Source of the DNA: Azospira sp. I13
GTDB lineage: Bacteria > Pseudomonadota > Gammaproteobacteria > Burkholderiales > Rhodocyclaceae
Length of the DNA: 64,000 nt
Assembly (NCBI RefSeq): GCF_003112695.1
Contig: NZ_BFBP01000013.1
Coordinates: 172,180-236,179, forward strand
Direction of reading: 5' to 3'
Under the pieces are notes generated by a model. The model saw only the letters and a program-made list of their open reading frames with translations, did not search any database and was not told the DNA's origin. A program made the translations under genes and the position numbers. This document shows positions 1-8,379 of this stretch, piece after piece; the first letter of the stretch is position 1, and each line of letters starts with the position of its first letter.

Positions 1-1
1 T

Positions 2-358
2 CTCGCCGTTGCCCTGTTTGCCGCTTTCGGTACCGCCTTCGCCCAGGCTCCCGCTGCTGCCCCGGCCGCCGCACCTGCCGCTCCCGCTGCTGTGCCTGCC
101 GCCGCCGCGACCAAGGCGACGGTGGACGCCCCCAAGGCCGACGTGAAGGGCGAAGCCAAGCACGCTGAAAAGCACACCCATCACAAGGCTGAAAAGGCCG
201 AAAAGAAGGCCGAGAAAGCCGAAGTGAAGACTGAAAAGGCCGAGATGAAGAGCGAGGCCAAGGCCGAAGCCAAGCCCGAAGTGAAGAAGGAGGAAGCCAA
301 GAAGGTGGAAGCGCCCAAGGCTGAAGTGAAGCCGGCGGCGGACGCTGCCAAGAAGTAA
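2..358 (+). CDS. Secreted Lys/Ala/Glu-rich protein (5' partial)
   Basis: The beginning of the gene lies before the window. The first visible residues (LAVALFAAFGTAFA, then QAPAAAPAA) look like the end of a signal peptide with an AFA cleavage site, so export to the periplasm or beyond is likely. After an Ala/Pro linker the rest is almost only Lys, Ala, Glu, Val and His, built from degenerate repeats such as KAEKAEKK and EVKTEKAEMK. Such a chain would be highly charged and either disordered or a single long helix. No enzymatic motif is present and I do not recognise a family. It is followed at once by a strong hairpin. The GTG at 92 is in frame but is not the start, because the coding pattern and signal peptide continue upstream. 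Confidence 0.7.
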   Translation, partial: LAVALFAAFGTAFAQAPAAAPAAAPAAPAAVPAAAATKATVDAPKADVKGEAKHAEKHTHHKAEKAEKKAEKAEVKTEKAEMKSEAKAEAKPEVKKEEAKKVEAPKAEVKPAADAAKK

Positions 359-404
359 GCAGTCCATCAGCCGGGGCGTCCTAGGGATGGGGCGCTCCAA
401 AATA

Positions 405-440
405 GGAAGGGCGCCGGATATTCGTATCCGGCGCCCTTCT
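405..440. terminator. Bidirectional hairpin with TTCG loop
   Basis: A perfect 15-bp stem (406-420 with 425-439) closes on a TTCG tetraloop. It sits between convergent genes. On the minus strand the stem is followed by CTATTTT, so it is probably the end of the HDOD gene transcript; on the plus strand there is no clear U-tract. Confidence 0.75.
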
Positions 441-464
441 GCTATTGGGGGATGACCTTCGGGC

Positions 465-1637
465 TTATTCCATCTTTTCGGCGAAAGCCAGGGCTTCCAG
501 CTGGGCCTTGTTCACCTGGTCGGCGGAGAGCCCGAGCATGCCGGCCTGTTCGATCAGGGCGGTGCCGTCCGTCGCTTCGCAGGCCAGGGCGATAGCGTGG
601 AAGGGCGCATACATGCCGCCTCGGCCGAGCAGGGCATCGGTGATGGGTTCGGGCAGGTGCATGGCATCCAGCACCTGTTCCATGGGCACGCCCAGCATGT
701 GGTCGAGGAGGGAGAAGGCGCCGGTGATGAAGAGGTTGTCGTATTCGGACTTGTCCACCAGGCCGTGGCCCAGGGTTTCCATCAGCCGGGCCCGGGTCAA
801 GGCGGTGTGCATCAGGGCCGGCGCCATGGGGTCTTTGGAGGCGGTCACCAGCAGCAGGGAAAGCCACTTGTTGAGCTTGTCGTAGCCGAGGATGGTGACG
901 GCATGCTTGAAGGACTGGATCTCGCAAGAGAGACCGAAGCCCACTGAGTTGATGTAGCGCAGCAGCTTGTAGGAAAGGGCCACGTCCTGCTTCAGGGCAG
1001 CCTCGATCTTGCCGGTGTCCTCGTTGTTGCGCACCAGGTTGAGCACCCGCACGATGTGGGCATGGCTCGGGTTGAGGGCCTTGCCGGCGGGCGCCGTCAT
1101 ATTCTTGAAGAACCAGCCGGAGGCGGCGGAGACGCCCGCATCCATGCAGGCCTGGAATTCCTGGGGACTGTCGGCGTTGAAAGCGACGGGAATGCCGAAG
1201 GGCTGGGTCTTGGCCACCAGGGCCTTCATCTGGGCCGGGGTGTAGGCATCCACATCGAAGCCGATGAAGCGGAAATGTAGGCCGCTGGAGAGGGCCTGGG
1301 AAGCATCGTCGCCGAAGTCCAGACAGAGGGACGGATTGCGGTTCTTCAGTTCCGTCAGCAGGATGCCGTCGCCGGTGGTGAGGGCGAAGGGATGGACTTC
1401 CAGGGTGGCGTTGGCTGGTACGTCCCAGTTCAGCAGTTCCGGGGAAAGGGGCGCGCCGCTGCTGATGAAGACGGATTTTTCTCCCTGGGGCCAGACGTCG
1501 ACCAGGGTGCCCAGACCCTCGGCGGCGGCCGGCATGGGGTCGACGCCTTCGGGGAAGGCCAGGCGCAACCGGGTGGCGATGATCTTGCTCTGGCGGTTGA
1601 CCAGGGGCTGGCGGGTGAAGAAGACCTCGGCGGGCAT
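465..1637 (-). CDS. EAL-HDOD domain signalling protein (degenerate EAL)
   Basis: This 390-residue protein has the two-part layout of the YuxH/CdgJ family: an N-terminal EAL-like domain (about residues 1-190) and a C-terminal HDOD domain (about 195-380). The EAL half keeps the opening RQPLVNR and the fold motif FIGFDVDAY, but the glutamates needed for metal binding and c-di-GMP hydrolysis (the EAL and ExLxR motifs) are not seen, so I infer it is not a phosphodiesterase. HDOD domains resemble HD phosphohydrolases without the metal residues and usually work in signalling, motility or stress control. It lies 15 bp downstream of the ferredoxin-reductase gene on the same strand, probably cotranscribed. 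Confidence 0.8.
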   Translation of the reverse strand: MPAEVFFTRQPLVNRQSKIIATRLRLAFPEGVDPMPAAAEGLGTLVDVWPQGEKSVFISSGAPLSPELLNWDVPANATLEVHPFALTTGDGILLTELKNRNPSLCLDFGDDASQALSSGLHFRFIGFDVDAYTPAQMKALVAKTQPFGIPVAFNADSPQEFQACMDAGVSAASGWFFKNMTAPAGKALNPSHAHIVRVLNLVRNNEDTGKIEAALKQDVALSYKLLRYINSVGFGLSCEIQSFKHAVTILGYDKLNKWLSLLLVTASKDPMAPALMHTALTRARLMETLGHGLVDKSEYDNLFITGAFSLLDHMLGVPMEQVLDAMHLPEPITDALLGRGGMYAPFHAIALACEATDGTALIEQAGMLGLSADQVNKAQLEALAFAEKME

Positions 1638-1652
1638 GGTGCCTCCAGGGGT

Positions 1653-2666
1653 TCAGGAAGAGAAGGTGAAGGAGTCGGCGAAGAACTCGGCTTCCGGCAG
1701 GCCGCAGCGGCCGGTGAAGTCGCGCTTGGCCGCTTCCACCATGACAGGGGCGCCACAGACGTAAACCTGGTGGCCGGAGAGGTCGGGGAAATCCTGCATC
1801 ACCGCTTCGTGCACCAGGCCGGTACGGCCTGTCCAGCCGTCTTCGGCCGCTGGTTCGGAAAGCACCGGCACATAGCGGATGTGGCTGTGTTCGGCGGTCC
1901 AGCGGGTGGGCAGTTCGTCCATGTAGAGGCCGGCCTTGTAGCGGTTGCCCCAGTAGATGACCATGGGGCGCTTGCTCTGGGTATACAGGGCGTGTTCGAC
2001 GATGGCCTTGATGGGGGCGAAGCCGGTGCCGCCGGCCAGCAGGATCATGGGCTTGTCGGAGTCTTCGCGCAGGAAGAAGCTGCCGTGGGGGCCGTTGAGG
2101 CGCAGGATGTCCCGCTCCTTCATGCCGTTGAAGACGTGTTCGGTGAACAGACCGCCGGGTACCAGGCGCACGTGCAGCTGCAGGAAGGCGTCGTCGTGGG
2201 GCGCGTTGGCCAGGGAGAAGCTGCGCCGCTTGCCGTCCTTGAGCAGGATGTCCACGTACTGGCCGGTGAGGAACTGGAAGCGCTCGGTGGCGGGCAGGCG
2301 CAGGTGCAGCACCATCACGTCCGGCGCCGCCTTTTCCATCTTTTCGACGCGGGAGGGCAGGGTCTTCACCGGGATGTCGCTGGCGGAGCGCACTTCCCGG
2401 CATTCCAGGGTCAGGTCGCTTTGCGCCTTGGCGCAGCAGAAGAGGGTCAGGCCGGCGGCCTTGTCGGCGTCGGTGAGGGCGTGGGGCTGGGACTTGCCGT
2501 GATCCACCTCGCCGCACAGCACCTTGCCCTTGCAGGCCCCGCAGGCACCGTCACGACAGCCGTAGGGCATGGTCAGGCCCTGGCGCAGGGCGGCTTCCAG
2601 GATGGTTTCGTCGGTTTCGGCGGCAAACTGGTGCTTGCCGGGTTCGATGGTGACGGAAAAGCTCAT
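1653..2666 (-). CDS. [2Fe-2S] ferredoxin / FAD-NAD(P)H reductase
   Basis: A 337-residue electron-transfer flavoprotein with an N-terminal plant-type [2Fe-2S] ferredoxin domain (Cys37, Cys42 and Cys45 in CRDGACGAC, fourth Cys near 76) followed by an FAD-binding domain (RSFSLANAP) and a NAD(P)-binding domain (ILLAGGTGFAPIKAI, then VYVCGAPVMV). This order is that of the CDP-6-deoxy-glucoseen reductase / phenol hydroxylase reductase / NQO-F-like group. It passes electrons from NAD(P)H to an iron-sulfur or oxygenase partner. No partner oxygenase lies next to it, so the substrate is unknown. ATG at 2666 is preceded by GGGGAACC. It is first in a two-gene unit with the EAL-HDOD gene. Confidence 0.85.
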   Translation of the reverse strand: MSFSVTIEPGKHQFAAETDETILEAALRQGLTMPYGCRDGACGACKGKVLCGEVDHGKSQPHALTDADKAAGLTLFCCAKAQSDLTLECREVRSASDIPVKTLPSRVEKMEKAAPDVMVLHLRLPATERFQFLTGQYVDILLKDGKRRSFSLANAPHDDAFLQLHVRLVPGGLFTEHVFNGMKERDILRLNGPHGSFFLREDSDKPMILLAGGTGFAPIKAIVEHALYTQSKRPMVIYWGNRYKAGLYMDELPTRWTAEHSHIRYVPVLSEPAAEDGWTGRTGLVHEAVMQDFPDLSGHQVYVCGAPVMVEAAKRDFTGRCGLPEAEFFADSFTFSS

Positions 2667-2717
2667 GGTTCCCCTTTTTCAACCTCTATAAGGCACCGAA
2701 ACGGCTAAAATGCCGCG

Positions 2718-3635
2718 GTGCAAAGATTATTGATTGTCGGTTGTGGCGATGTGGCCTGGCGCGCCCTGCCGCAACTTCTCCGGCGCTATCGCGTTTTCGC
2801 CCTGCTGCGGGATGTGGATCAGTGCGTCCGCTGGCGGCAGGCCGGTGCGGTGCCGTTGATCGGCGACCTGGACCGGCCGGAAACCCTGGGGCGTCTGGCC
2901 GGCCTGGCGCAGCACATCCTGCATCTGGCGCCGCCGCCCGACCGAGGCCTGCGGGATTCCCGCACGCGGCACTTGGTGGCCGCTTTGGGCAGGGCGAGCG
3001 GTAAAAATTCACGGAAAAGTCTACCACGACTCCCGAGTGCCCTGACCTACATCAGTACGACAGGCGTGTATGGCGATCAAGGGGGGGCGCTGATCGATGA
3101 AACCGCTCGGCGGCGCCCGCTTAGCCCCCGCGGCCAGCGGCGGGCAGATGCCGAACAGTACCTGCGCGACTGGGCGCGGCGCAGCGGGGTGCGGGTGAGC
3201 ATCCTGCGGGCGCCGGGCATCTACGCCAGCGACCGCCTGCCCCTGGCCCGCTTGCAGGCCGGCACCCCGGCCCTGGTGGCGGAGGATGACGTGCAGACCA
3301 ACCATATCCACGCCGACGACCTGGCCGGCCTCTGTGCCGCGTCTCTGCTGCGGGGGCGGTCGAACCGCTGCTATAACGCCAGCGACGATTCCTGCCTGAA
3401 AATGGGCGAGTATTTTGACCAGGTGGCGGATGCCTTCGCCCTGCCCCGTCCGCCCCGGCTCTCCCGGGAGGAGGCTGGCCGGGTGCTGTCGCCGGTGCAG
3501 CTGTCCTTCATGAGCGAATCCCGGCGCCTGCTCAACCGGCGCATCAAGACCGAACTGCGCTATCGCCTGCGCTACCCCCGGGTGGATGATGGCATCGCCG
3601 CGGCCCTTCAGGAGCAACTCCATGCTGACGCTTAA
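2718..3635 (+). CDS. NAD-dependent epimerase/dehydratase-like protein (SDR)
   Basis: A 305-residue atypical extended SDR protein. The N-terminal Rossmann motif is LLIVGCGDVAWRAL (residues 4-17), a GxGxxA-type dinucleotide site, and the YISTTGVYGD segment places the catalytic Tyr region. Proteins of this type are often named YeeZ-like or SDR family a5; the substrate is not known. The start is a GTG at 2718; the nearby ATG at 2710 is out of frame and closes after seven codons. Its end overlaps the start of the next gene by 14 bp, implying translational coupling with the HemJ-like protein. Confidence 0.75.
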   Translation: MQRLLIVGCGDVAWRALPQLLRRYRVFALLRDVDQCVRWRQAGAVPLIGDLDRPETLGRLAGLAQHILHLAPPPDRGLRDSRTRHLVAALGRASGKNSRKSLPRLPSALTYISTTGVYGDQGGALIDETARRRPLSPRGQRRADAEQYLRDWARRSGVRVSILRAPGIYASDRLPLARLQAGTPALVAEDDVQTNHIHADDLAGLCAASLLRGRSNRCYNASDDSCLKMGEYFDQVADAFALPRPPRLSREEAGRVLSPVQLSFMSESRRLLNRRIKTELRYRLRYPRVDDGIAAALQEQLHADA

Positions 3636-4038
3636 AGCCCTGCATATCATTTTCGTGGCCAGCTGGTTCGCTGGCCTTTTCTACCTGCCGCGTATCTTCG
3701 TCAATCTGGCCATGGTGCCCGAGGGCAGCACGGCGGAGCGGGAGCGCCTGCTGTTGATGGCGCGCAAGCTGTACCGTTTCATGGCGCCCCTGGCCGTACT
3801 GGCCCTGGCCTGCGGTACCTGGCTGTGGCTGGGCTATGGTTTCGGTGGCGGCTGGCTGCATGCCAAGCTGACCCTGGTGCTGGTCCTGATCGGCTACCAC
3901 CTGTATTGCGGCCGCCTCTACCGGCAGTTCCTGGCAGGGGACAACCGGCGTAGCCACGTCTGGTTCCGCTGGTTCAACGAATTGCCGGTACTGATCCTCT
4001 TCGTCGTGGTCTTCCTGGTCGTCCTCAAACCCTTCTGA
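3622..4038 (+). CDS. hemJ: HemJ-like integral membrane protein
   Basis: 138 residues with four predicted membrane helices and the family signature LHIIFVASWFAGLFYLPRIF near the N-terminus, including the conserved His early in helix 1. This is the UPF0093/HemJ family, the oxygen-linked protoporphyrinogen IX oxidase of many bacteria that lack HemY and HemG. The ATG at 3622 is chosen over an in-frame start at 3586 because GGAG lies at 3611-3614 and the protein then begins MLTLKALHIIF, as is usual in the family. It overlaps the preceding SDR gene. The function as heme-pathway oxidase is by family only. Confidence 0.82.
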   Translation: MLTLKALHIIFVASWFAGLFYLPRIFVNLAMVPEGSTAERERLLLMARKLYRFMAPLAVLALACGTWLWLGYGFGGGWLHAKLTLVLVLIGYHLYCGRLYRQFLAGDNRRSHVWFRWFNELPVLILFVVVFLVVLKPF

Positions 4039-4058
4039 ATCTTCTGAAAGCCGCTTCC

Positions 4059-5249
4059 ATGTTCAAACTGTTCGCAACCTGTCCCCGGGGTCTGGAAGCC
4101 CTGCTGGCGGAAGACCTGGCCGCTGCCGGCGCCAGCGACATCCGCATCGTCGCCAGCGGCGTGGCCTGCAAGGGCGGCTGGGAAACCATCTACCGCACCA
4201 ATCTCAACTCCCGTATCGCCACCCGGCTGATGATGCAGCTCTCCTTCGGCAAGTATCAGAAGGAAGAAGATATCTACAAGCAGGCCCGGCGTATCGACTG
4301 GCCCCGCCACTTCGACGTGGCCCGCACCATCCGGGTGTACGTTACCGCCATCAAGTCGCCCCTGAAGAGCCTGGAATTCATCACCCTGCGCATCAAGGAC
4401 GCGGTCTGCGATGTCTTCCGCGATCACTGCGACGAACGCCCCAGCGTCGATACCCGGGAGCCGGATGTACGCATCCACGCCTTCCTCACCGCCGAAGATT
4501 GCACCTTGTATCTGGATACCACCGGTGCGCCCCTTTACCAGCGGGGCTATCGCCAGAAGACGGTGGATGCGCCGCTGAAGGAAAACCTGGCCGCCGGCAT
4601 TCTGCGCCTGGCCGGTTGGCAGCCCGGCACCGTGCTGCTGGACCCCATGTGCGGCAGCGGCACCTTCCTCCTCGAAGCGGCCCAGCAGGTCTATAACATT
4701 GCCCCTGGCGCCCGCCGCAGCTTTGCCTTCGAGAAGCTCAAGGGTTTTGATGCCCAGCAGTGGCAGCGCATGAAGAGCGCAGCCCAGCAGGCCGAGCGCA
4801 AGCCCAGCGGTGCCCCCACCCTGTTCGGCCGGGATGCCTCCCCCAGCGCCTACCGGGCGGCCCTGGCCAACCTGGACCGGGCCGGCCTGTTGCCGGCGGT
4901 GGACCTGGCCCAGGGCGACATCCTGGAAGCAGCCCCCCCGGCAACGCCGGGCCTGATGGTCTGCAATCCGCCCTATGGCGAACGCCTGGAAGAGCTGGAT
5001 GACCTGCTGCTCTTCTACCCCAAGCTGGGCGCCGCCCTGAAACAGAAGTACGCCGGCTGGACCTGTTATTTCCTCACCGCCGACCCGGCCATGCAGAAGG
5101 GCATCGGCCTCAAGCCGAGCAAGAAAACGCCCCTCTTCAACGGTGCCCTGGAGTGCCGCCTTTTCGAAATCAAGATGGTGGCCGGTTTCAACCGGCGGAA
5201 GAAGCCGGGTGAGGGTGACGGAGCGGCTGAAGAAGCCTCGGAGAAATAG
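4059..5249 (+). CDS. rlmL: THUMP-domain 23S rRNA guanine-N2 methyltransferase (RlmL-type)
   Basis: 396 residues: an N-terminal ferredoxin-like/THUMP RNA-binding region (about 1-160) beginning MFKLFATCPRGLEALL, then a Rossmann methyltransferase domain. The SAM-binding DPMCGSGTFLLEAA (about residue 197) and the N2-guanine motif NPPYGERL (302-309) are both present. This matches the RlmL half of E. coli RlmKL, which methylates G2445 of 23S rRNA; the RlmK half is absent, as is normal outside Gammaproteobacteria. Lies 20 bp after hemJ and is closed by a strong terminator. Confidence 0.85.
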   Translation: MFKLFATCPRGLEALLAEDLAAAGASDIRIVASGVACKGGWETIYRTNLNSRIATRLMMQLSFGKYQKEEDIYKQARRIDWPRHFDVARTIRVYVTAIKSPLKSLEFITLRIKDAVCDVFRDHCDERPSVDTREPDVRIHAFLTAEDCTLYLDTTGAPLYQRGYRQKTVDAPLKENLAAGILRLAGWQPGTVLLDPMCGSGTFLLEAAQQVYNIAPGARRSFAFEKLKGFDAQQWQRMKSAAQQAERKPSGAPTLFGRDASPSAYRAALANLDRAGLLPAVDLAQGDILEAAPPATPGLMVCNPPYGERLEELDDLLLFYPKLGAALKQKYAGWTCYFLTADPAMQKGIGLKPSKKTPLFNGALECRLFEIKMVAGFNRRKKPGEGDGAAEEASEK

Positions 5250-5262
5250 GCACGGGGCGGTA

Positions 5263-5310
5263 CAAAGAAAAACGGCGAGGAGTGCGATCACTCCCCGCCG
5301 TTTTTCTTTG
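5263..5310. terminator. Near-perfect bidirectional terminator
   Basis: A 15-bp perfect outer stem (5263-5277 with 5296-5310) continues into GGAGTG/CACTCC around a CGAT loop, with one A-C mismatch. The outer arm carries A-rich and T-rich ends, so a U-tract follows the stem on both strands. It separates the convergent rlmL and pilU genes. Confidence 0.9.
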
Positions 5311-5327
5311 GTTGGATTCCGTCAGGC

Positions 5328-6464
5328 TTAGACGATATCCAGGTGGCCGATGCCGGAGGCCAGGTCACGGTCCTTCGATTCCTTGCCGTGCAGCTTGATC
5401 TGCAGGCGCAGGTCGTTCACCGAGTCGGCGTTGCGCAGGGCGTCTTCGTAGCTGATCTTGCCGGCTTCGTAGAGGTCGAAGAGGGACTGGTCGAAGGTCT
5501 GCATACCCAGTTCCCGGGACTTCTTCATGATCTCCTTGATCTCGGCCACTTCGCCCTTGAAGATCAGGTCGGAGATGAGGGGCGAGTTGAGCATGATCTC
5601 GATGGCCGCTGCCCGTCCCTTGCCGTCCTTCAGGGGGATCAGGCGCTGGGAAACGATGCCGCGCAGGTTCAGGGAAAGGTCCATCAGCAGCTGCTGGCGC
5701 CGTTCTTCCGGGAAGAAGTTGATGATCCGGTCCAGGGCCTGGTTGGTGGAGTTGGCGTGCAGGGTACCCATGGCCAGGTGGCCGGTTTCGGCAAAGGCGA
5801 TGGCGTGCTCCATCGTTTCCTTGTCACGGATTTCACCGATCAGGATGACGTCCGGCGCCTGGCGCAGGGTGTTCTTCAGGGCCGCTTCCCAGGACTCCGT
5901 ATCCACCCCCACTTCCCGCTGGGTGACCACGCAGTTCTTGTGCTCATGCACGTATTCCACCGGGTCTTCGATGGTGATGATGTGGCCATAGGAGTTCTCG
6001 TTGCGGTAGCCGATCATGGCTGCCAGGGAGGTGGATTTCCCCGAGCCCGTGCCGCCCACGAACAGCACCAGGCCCCGCTTGGTCATGCCCACATCCTTGA
6101 GCACCGGCGGCAGGCCCAGGTCCTCGAACTTGGGAATGGTGGTGTTGATGGTGCGGCAGATGACGCCGATACGGCCTTGCTGCACGAAGGCGTTGGCGCG
6201 GAAACGACCGATGCCGGCAGGGGAGATGGCGAAGTTGCACTCCTTGCTGGATTCGAATTCCGCTGCCTGGCGGTCGTTCATGATGGCCCGGGCCAGCTCC
6301 GCCGTATGCTGGGCGGTGAGGGTCTGGTTGGACACCGGGGTCATCTTGCCATCCACCTTGATGGCGGGCGGGAAACCGGCGGTAATGAATAGGTCGGAGC
6401 CCTTTTTCTGCACCATCAGGCGCAGCAGGTCCTGCATGAATTTCAGTGACTGATCGCGTTCCAT
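5328..6464 (-). CDS. pilU: Twitching motility ATPase PilU
   Basis: A 378-residue PilT/GspE-family hexameric ATPase of the type IV pilus base. Walker A is GGTGSGKST, with the Asp box ITIEDPVEY, Walker B VILIGEIRD and the His box TGHLAMGTLHANS. The longer C-terminus ending in LASGIGHLDIV and the FPEERRQQLLMDLSLNLRG stretch are PilU-like rather than PilT-like. PilU assists PilT in pilus retraction, in the cytoplasm at the inner-membrane platform. It lies 21 bp downstream of pilT on the same strand. Confidence 0.93.
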   Translation of the reverse strand: MERDQSLKFMQDLLRLMVQKKGSDLFITAGFPPAIKVDGKMTPVSNQTLTAQHTAELARAIMNDRQAAEFESSKECNFAISPAGIGRFRANAFVQQGRIGVICRTINTTIPKFEDLGLPPVLKDVGMTKRGLVLFVGGTGSGKSTSLAAMIGYRNENSYGHIITIEDPVEYVHEHKNCVVTQREVGVDTESWEAALKNTLRQAPDVILIGEIRDKETMEHAIAFAETGHLAMGTLHANSTNQALDRIINFFPEERRQQLLMDLSLNLRGIVSQRLIPLKDGKGRAAAIEIMLNSPLISDLIFKGEVAEIKEIMKKSRELGMQTFDQSLFDLYEAGKISYEDALRNADSVNDLRLQIKLHGKESKDRDLASGIGHLDIV

Positions 6465-6485
6465 GATTCTTCTGTCTGGCGGCGC

Positions 6486-7529
6486 TTAACCGCCGAACAT
6501 GTCCTTGTTGACTGCCTTGGTACGGGCTTCGGCCGGGGAGATGAGATTGCGCCGCACCAGGTCTTGCAGGTTCTGGTCCAGGGTCTGCATGCCGAATTGC
6601 TGGCCGGTCTGGATGGCAGAGTACATCTGGGCGATCTTGGCTTCGCGGATCAGGTTACGGATGGCCGGGGTGCCGATCATGATCTCGTGGGCAGCGACGC
6701 GGCCGTTGCCGTCCTTGGTCTTCAGCAGGGTCTGGGAGATGACCGCCCGCAGGGATTCGGAGAGCATGGCCCGGATCATTTCCTTTTCCGCGGCCGGGAA
6801 CACGTCGATGATCCGGTCCACCGTCTTGGCAGCGGAGGAGGTGTGCAGGGTGCCGAACACCAGGTGGCCCGTTTCCGCCGCCGTCATGGCCAGGCGGATG
6901 GTTTCCAGGTCGCGCATTTCGCCCACCAGGATCACGTCCGGGTCTTCCCGCAGGGCGGAACGCAGGGCGTTGTTGAAGGACAGGGTGTGGGGGCCCACTT
7001 CCCGCTGGTTGATCAGACACTTCTTCGACTCATGCACGAATTCGATGGGGTCTTCGACGGTGAGGATGTGGCCGAAGTCGTTTTCGTTGATGTGGTTCAC
7101 CATGGCCGCTAGGGTGGTGGATTTACCCGAGCCGGTGGGGCCGGTGACCAGCACGATGCCCCGGGGCGTCTCCGAAATCTCCTTGAAGATTTTCGGTGCA
7201 TTCAGGTCTTCCAGGGTCAGCACCTTGGAGGGAATGGTCCGGAATACGGCGCCGGCGCCACGATGCTGAACGAAGGCGTTAACCCGGAAGCGCGCCAGGT
7301 TGGGCACTTCGAAGGAGAAGTCGCACTCCAGGTTTTCTTCGTAGGCTTTGCGCTGCCCGTCGTTCATGATGTCGTACACCATGGCGTGCACGTCCTTGTG
7401 CTCCATGGGGGGCAGGTTGATGCGGCGCACGTCGCCGTGAACCCGGATCATGGGGGGCAGGCCGGAGGAAAGGTGCAGGTCGGAGGCCTTGTTCTTGACG
7501 CCGAAGGCAAGCAGTTCGGTGATATCCAT
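6486..7529 (-). CDS. pilT: Type IV pilus retraction ATPase PilT
   Basis: 347 residues, the standard PilT length, starting MDITELLAFGVKNKASDLHLS. Walker A GPTGSGKSTT, Asp box LTVEDPIEF, Walker B VILVGEMRD, His box TGHLVFGTLHTSSA and the C-terminal AIRNLIREAKIAQM motif needed for retraction are all there. An in-frame upstream start at 7577 is rejected because AAGGA sits 8 nt before the ATG at 7529 and the family begins there. First gene of a pilT-pilU pair, divergent from yggS, the usual arrangement in Beta- and Gammaproteobacteria. Confidence 0.95.
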   Translation of the reverse strand: MDITELLAFGVKNKASDLHLSSGLPPMIRVHGDVRRINLPPMEHKDVHAMVYDIMNDGQRKAYEENLECDFSFEVPNLARFRVNAFVQHRGAGAVFRTIPSKVLTLEDLNAPKIFKEISETPRGIVLVTGPTGSGKSTTLAAMVNHINENDFGHILTVEDPIEFVHESKKCLINQREVGPHTLSFNNALRSALREDPDVILVGEMRDLETIRLAMTAAETGHLVFGTLHTSSAAKTVDRIIDVFPAAEKEMIRAMLSESLRAVISQTLLKTKDGNGRVAAHEIMIGTPAIRNLIREAKIAQMYSAIQTGQQFGMQTLDQNLQDLVRRNLISPAEARTKAVNKDMFGG

Positions 7530-7668
7530 CAACGGTCCTTGGAGTTCGGGGAATTTCGGAAAAGAGGGGGTGGGCAAAGCCTCGCGCCGGGCCGGCCGGG
7601 ATGGCCGGCAGTGCTATACTTTTGCGCCGGAAATGTTCATCAGCAGCACCCATCAGCAGCGCCCGATT

Positions 7669-8379
7669 ATGACGCCAATATTTGCCAACCTGCAAGCTGT
7701 GAAAGCCCGTATCGACGCGGCTGCCCGCACCGCCGGACGAGCCCCGGCCGCGGTGGCCCTGCTGGCCGTCTCCAAGACCTGGCCTGCCGGGTGCGTGGCC
7801 GAAGCGGCCGCTGCCGGCCAGCGGGCCTTCGGTGAGAATTACGTGCAGGAAGGCTGCGACAAGGTGGATGCCCTGGCCGCCCAGGGCCTGGCAGACCTGG
7901 AATGGCATTTCATCGGGCCCCTGCAGAGCAACAAGACCCGGCCCGTGGCCGAGCGCTTCCACTGGGTACATAGCGTGGATCGGCTGAAAATCGCCCAGCG
8001 CCTGTCCGAGCAGCGGCCGGCGGAGCTGCCGCCCCTGCAGGTCTGCGTCCAGGTCAATATTTCCGGCGAAGACAGCAAGAGCGGCTGTGCCCCGGCCGAG
8101 GTGGCCGAATTGTGCCGGGCCGTGGCCGCCCTGCCGCGGCTGACCCTGCGGGGCCTGATGGCCATTCCTGCGCCAGCGGAGGATGTGACGGCCCAGCGGG
8201 AGCCGTTCCGCCAGCTGCGCCAGCTGCTGGAGCAACTCCAGGCGGCCGGCCTGGCCCTGGATACCCTCTCCATGGGCATGTCCCACGATATTGAAGCGGC
8301 GGTTGCCGAAGGCGCCACCATCGTTCGTGTGGGCACCGCCATTTTCGGTGCCCGCGATTACGCAAAGGAACCAGCATGA
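7669..8379 (+). CDS. yggS: YggS-type PLP homeostasis protein
   Basis: 236 residues of the alanine-racemase-like fold type III PLP family. The PLP lysine lies in LLAVSKTW (Lys36), followed by FGENYVQE, WHFIGPLQSNK and the C-terminal SMGMSHDIEAAV and RVGTAIFG motifs that bind the phosphate. The protein has no known catalysis and controls vitamin B6 and amino-acid balance. I chose ATG 7669 (MTPIFANL), matching family length; ATG 7633 would add 12 residues. Its TGA overlaps the proC ATG (ATGA). Confidence 0.92.
   Translation: MTPIFANLQAVKARIDAAARTAGRAPAAVALLAVSKTWPAGCVAEAAAAGQRAFGENYVQEGCDKVDALAAQGLADLEWHFIGPLQSNKTRPVAERFHWVHSVDRLKIAQRLSEQRPAELPPLQVCVQVNISGEDSKSGCAPAEVAELCRAVAALPRLTLRGLMAIPAPAEDVTAQREPFRQLRQLLEQLQAAGLALDTLSMGMSHDIEAAVAEGATIVRVGTAIFGARDYAKEPA

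Noticed and set aside
1392-2708. A plus-strand open frame of 438 codons opposite the ferredoxin reductase
   Set aside because: Low-complexity Gly/His/Gln-rich translation, opposite two genes with clear domains.
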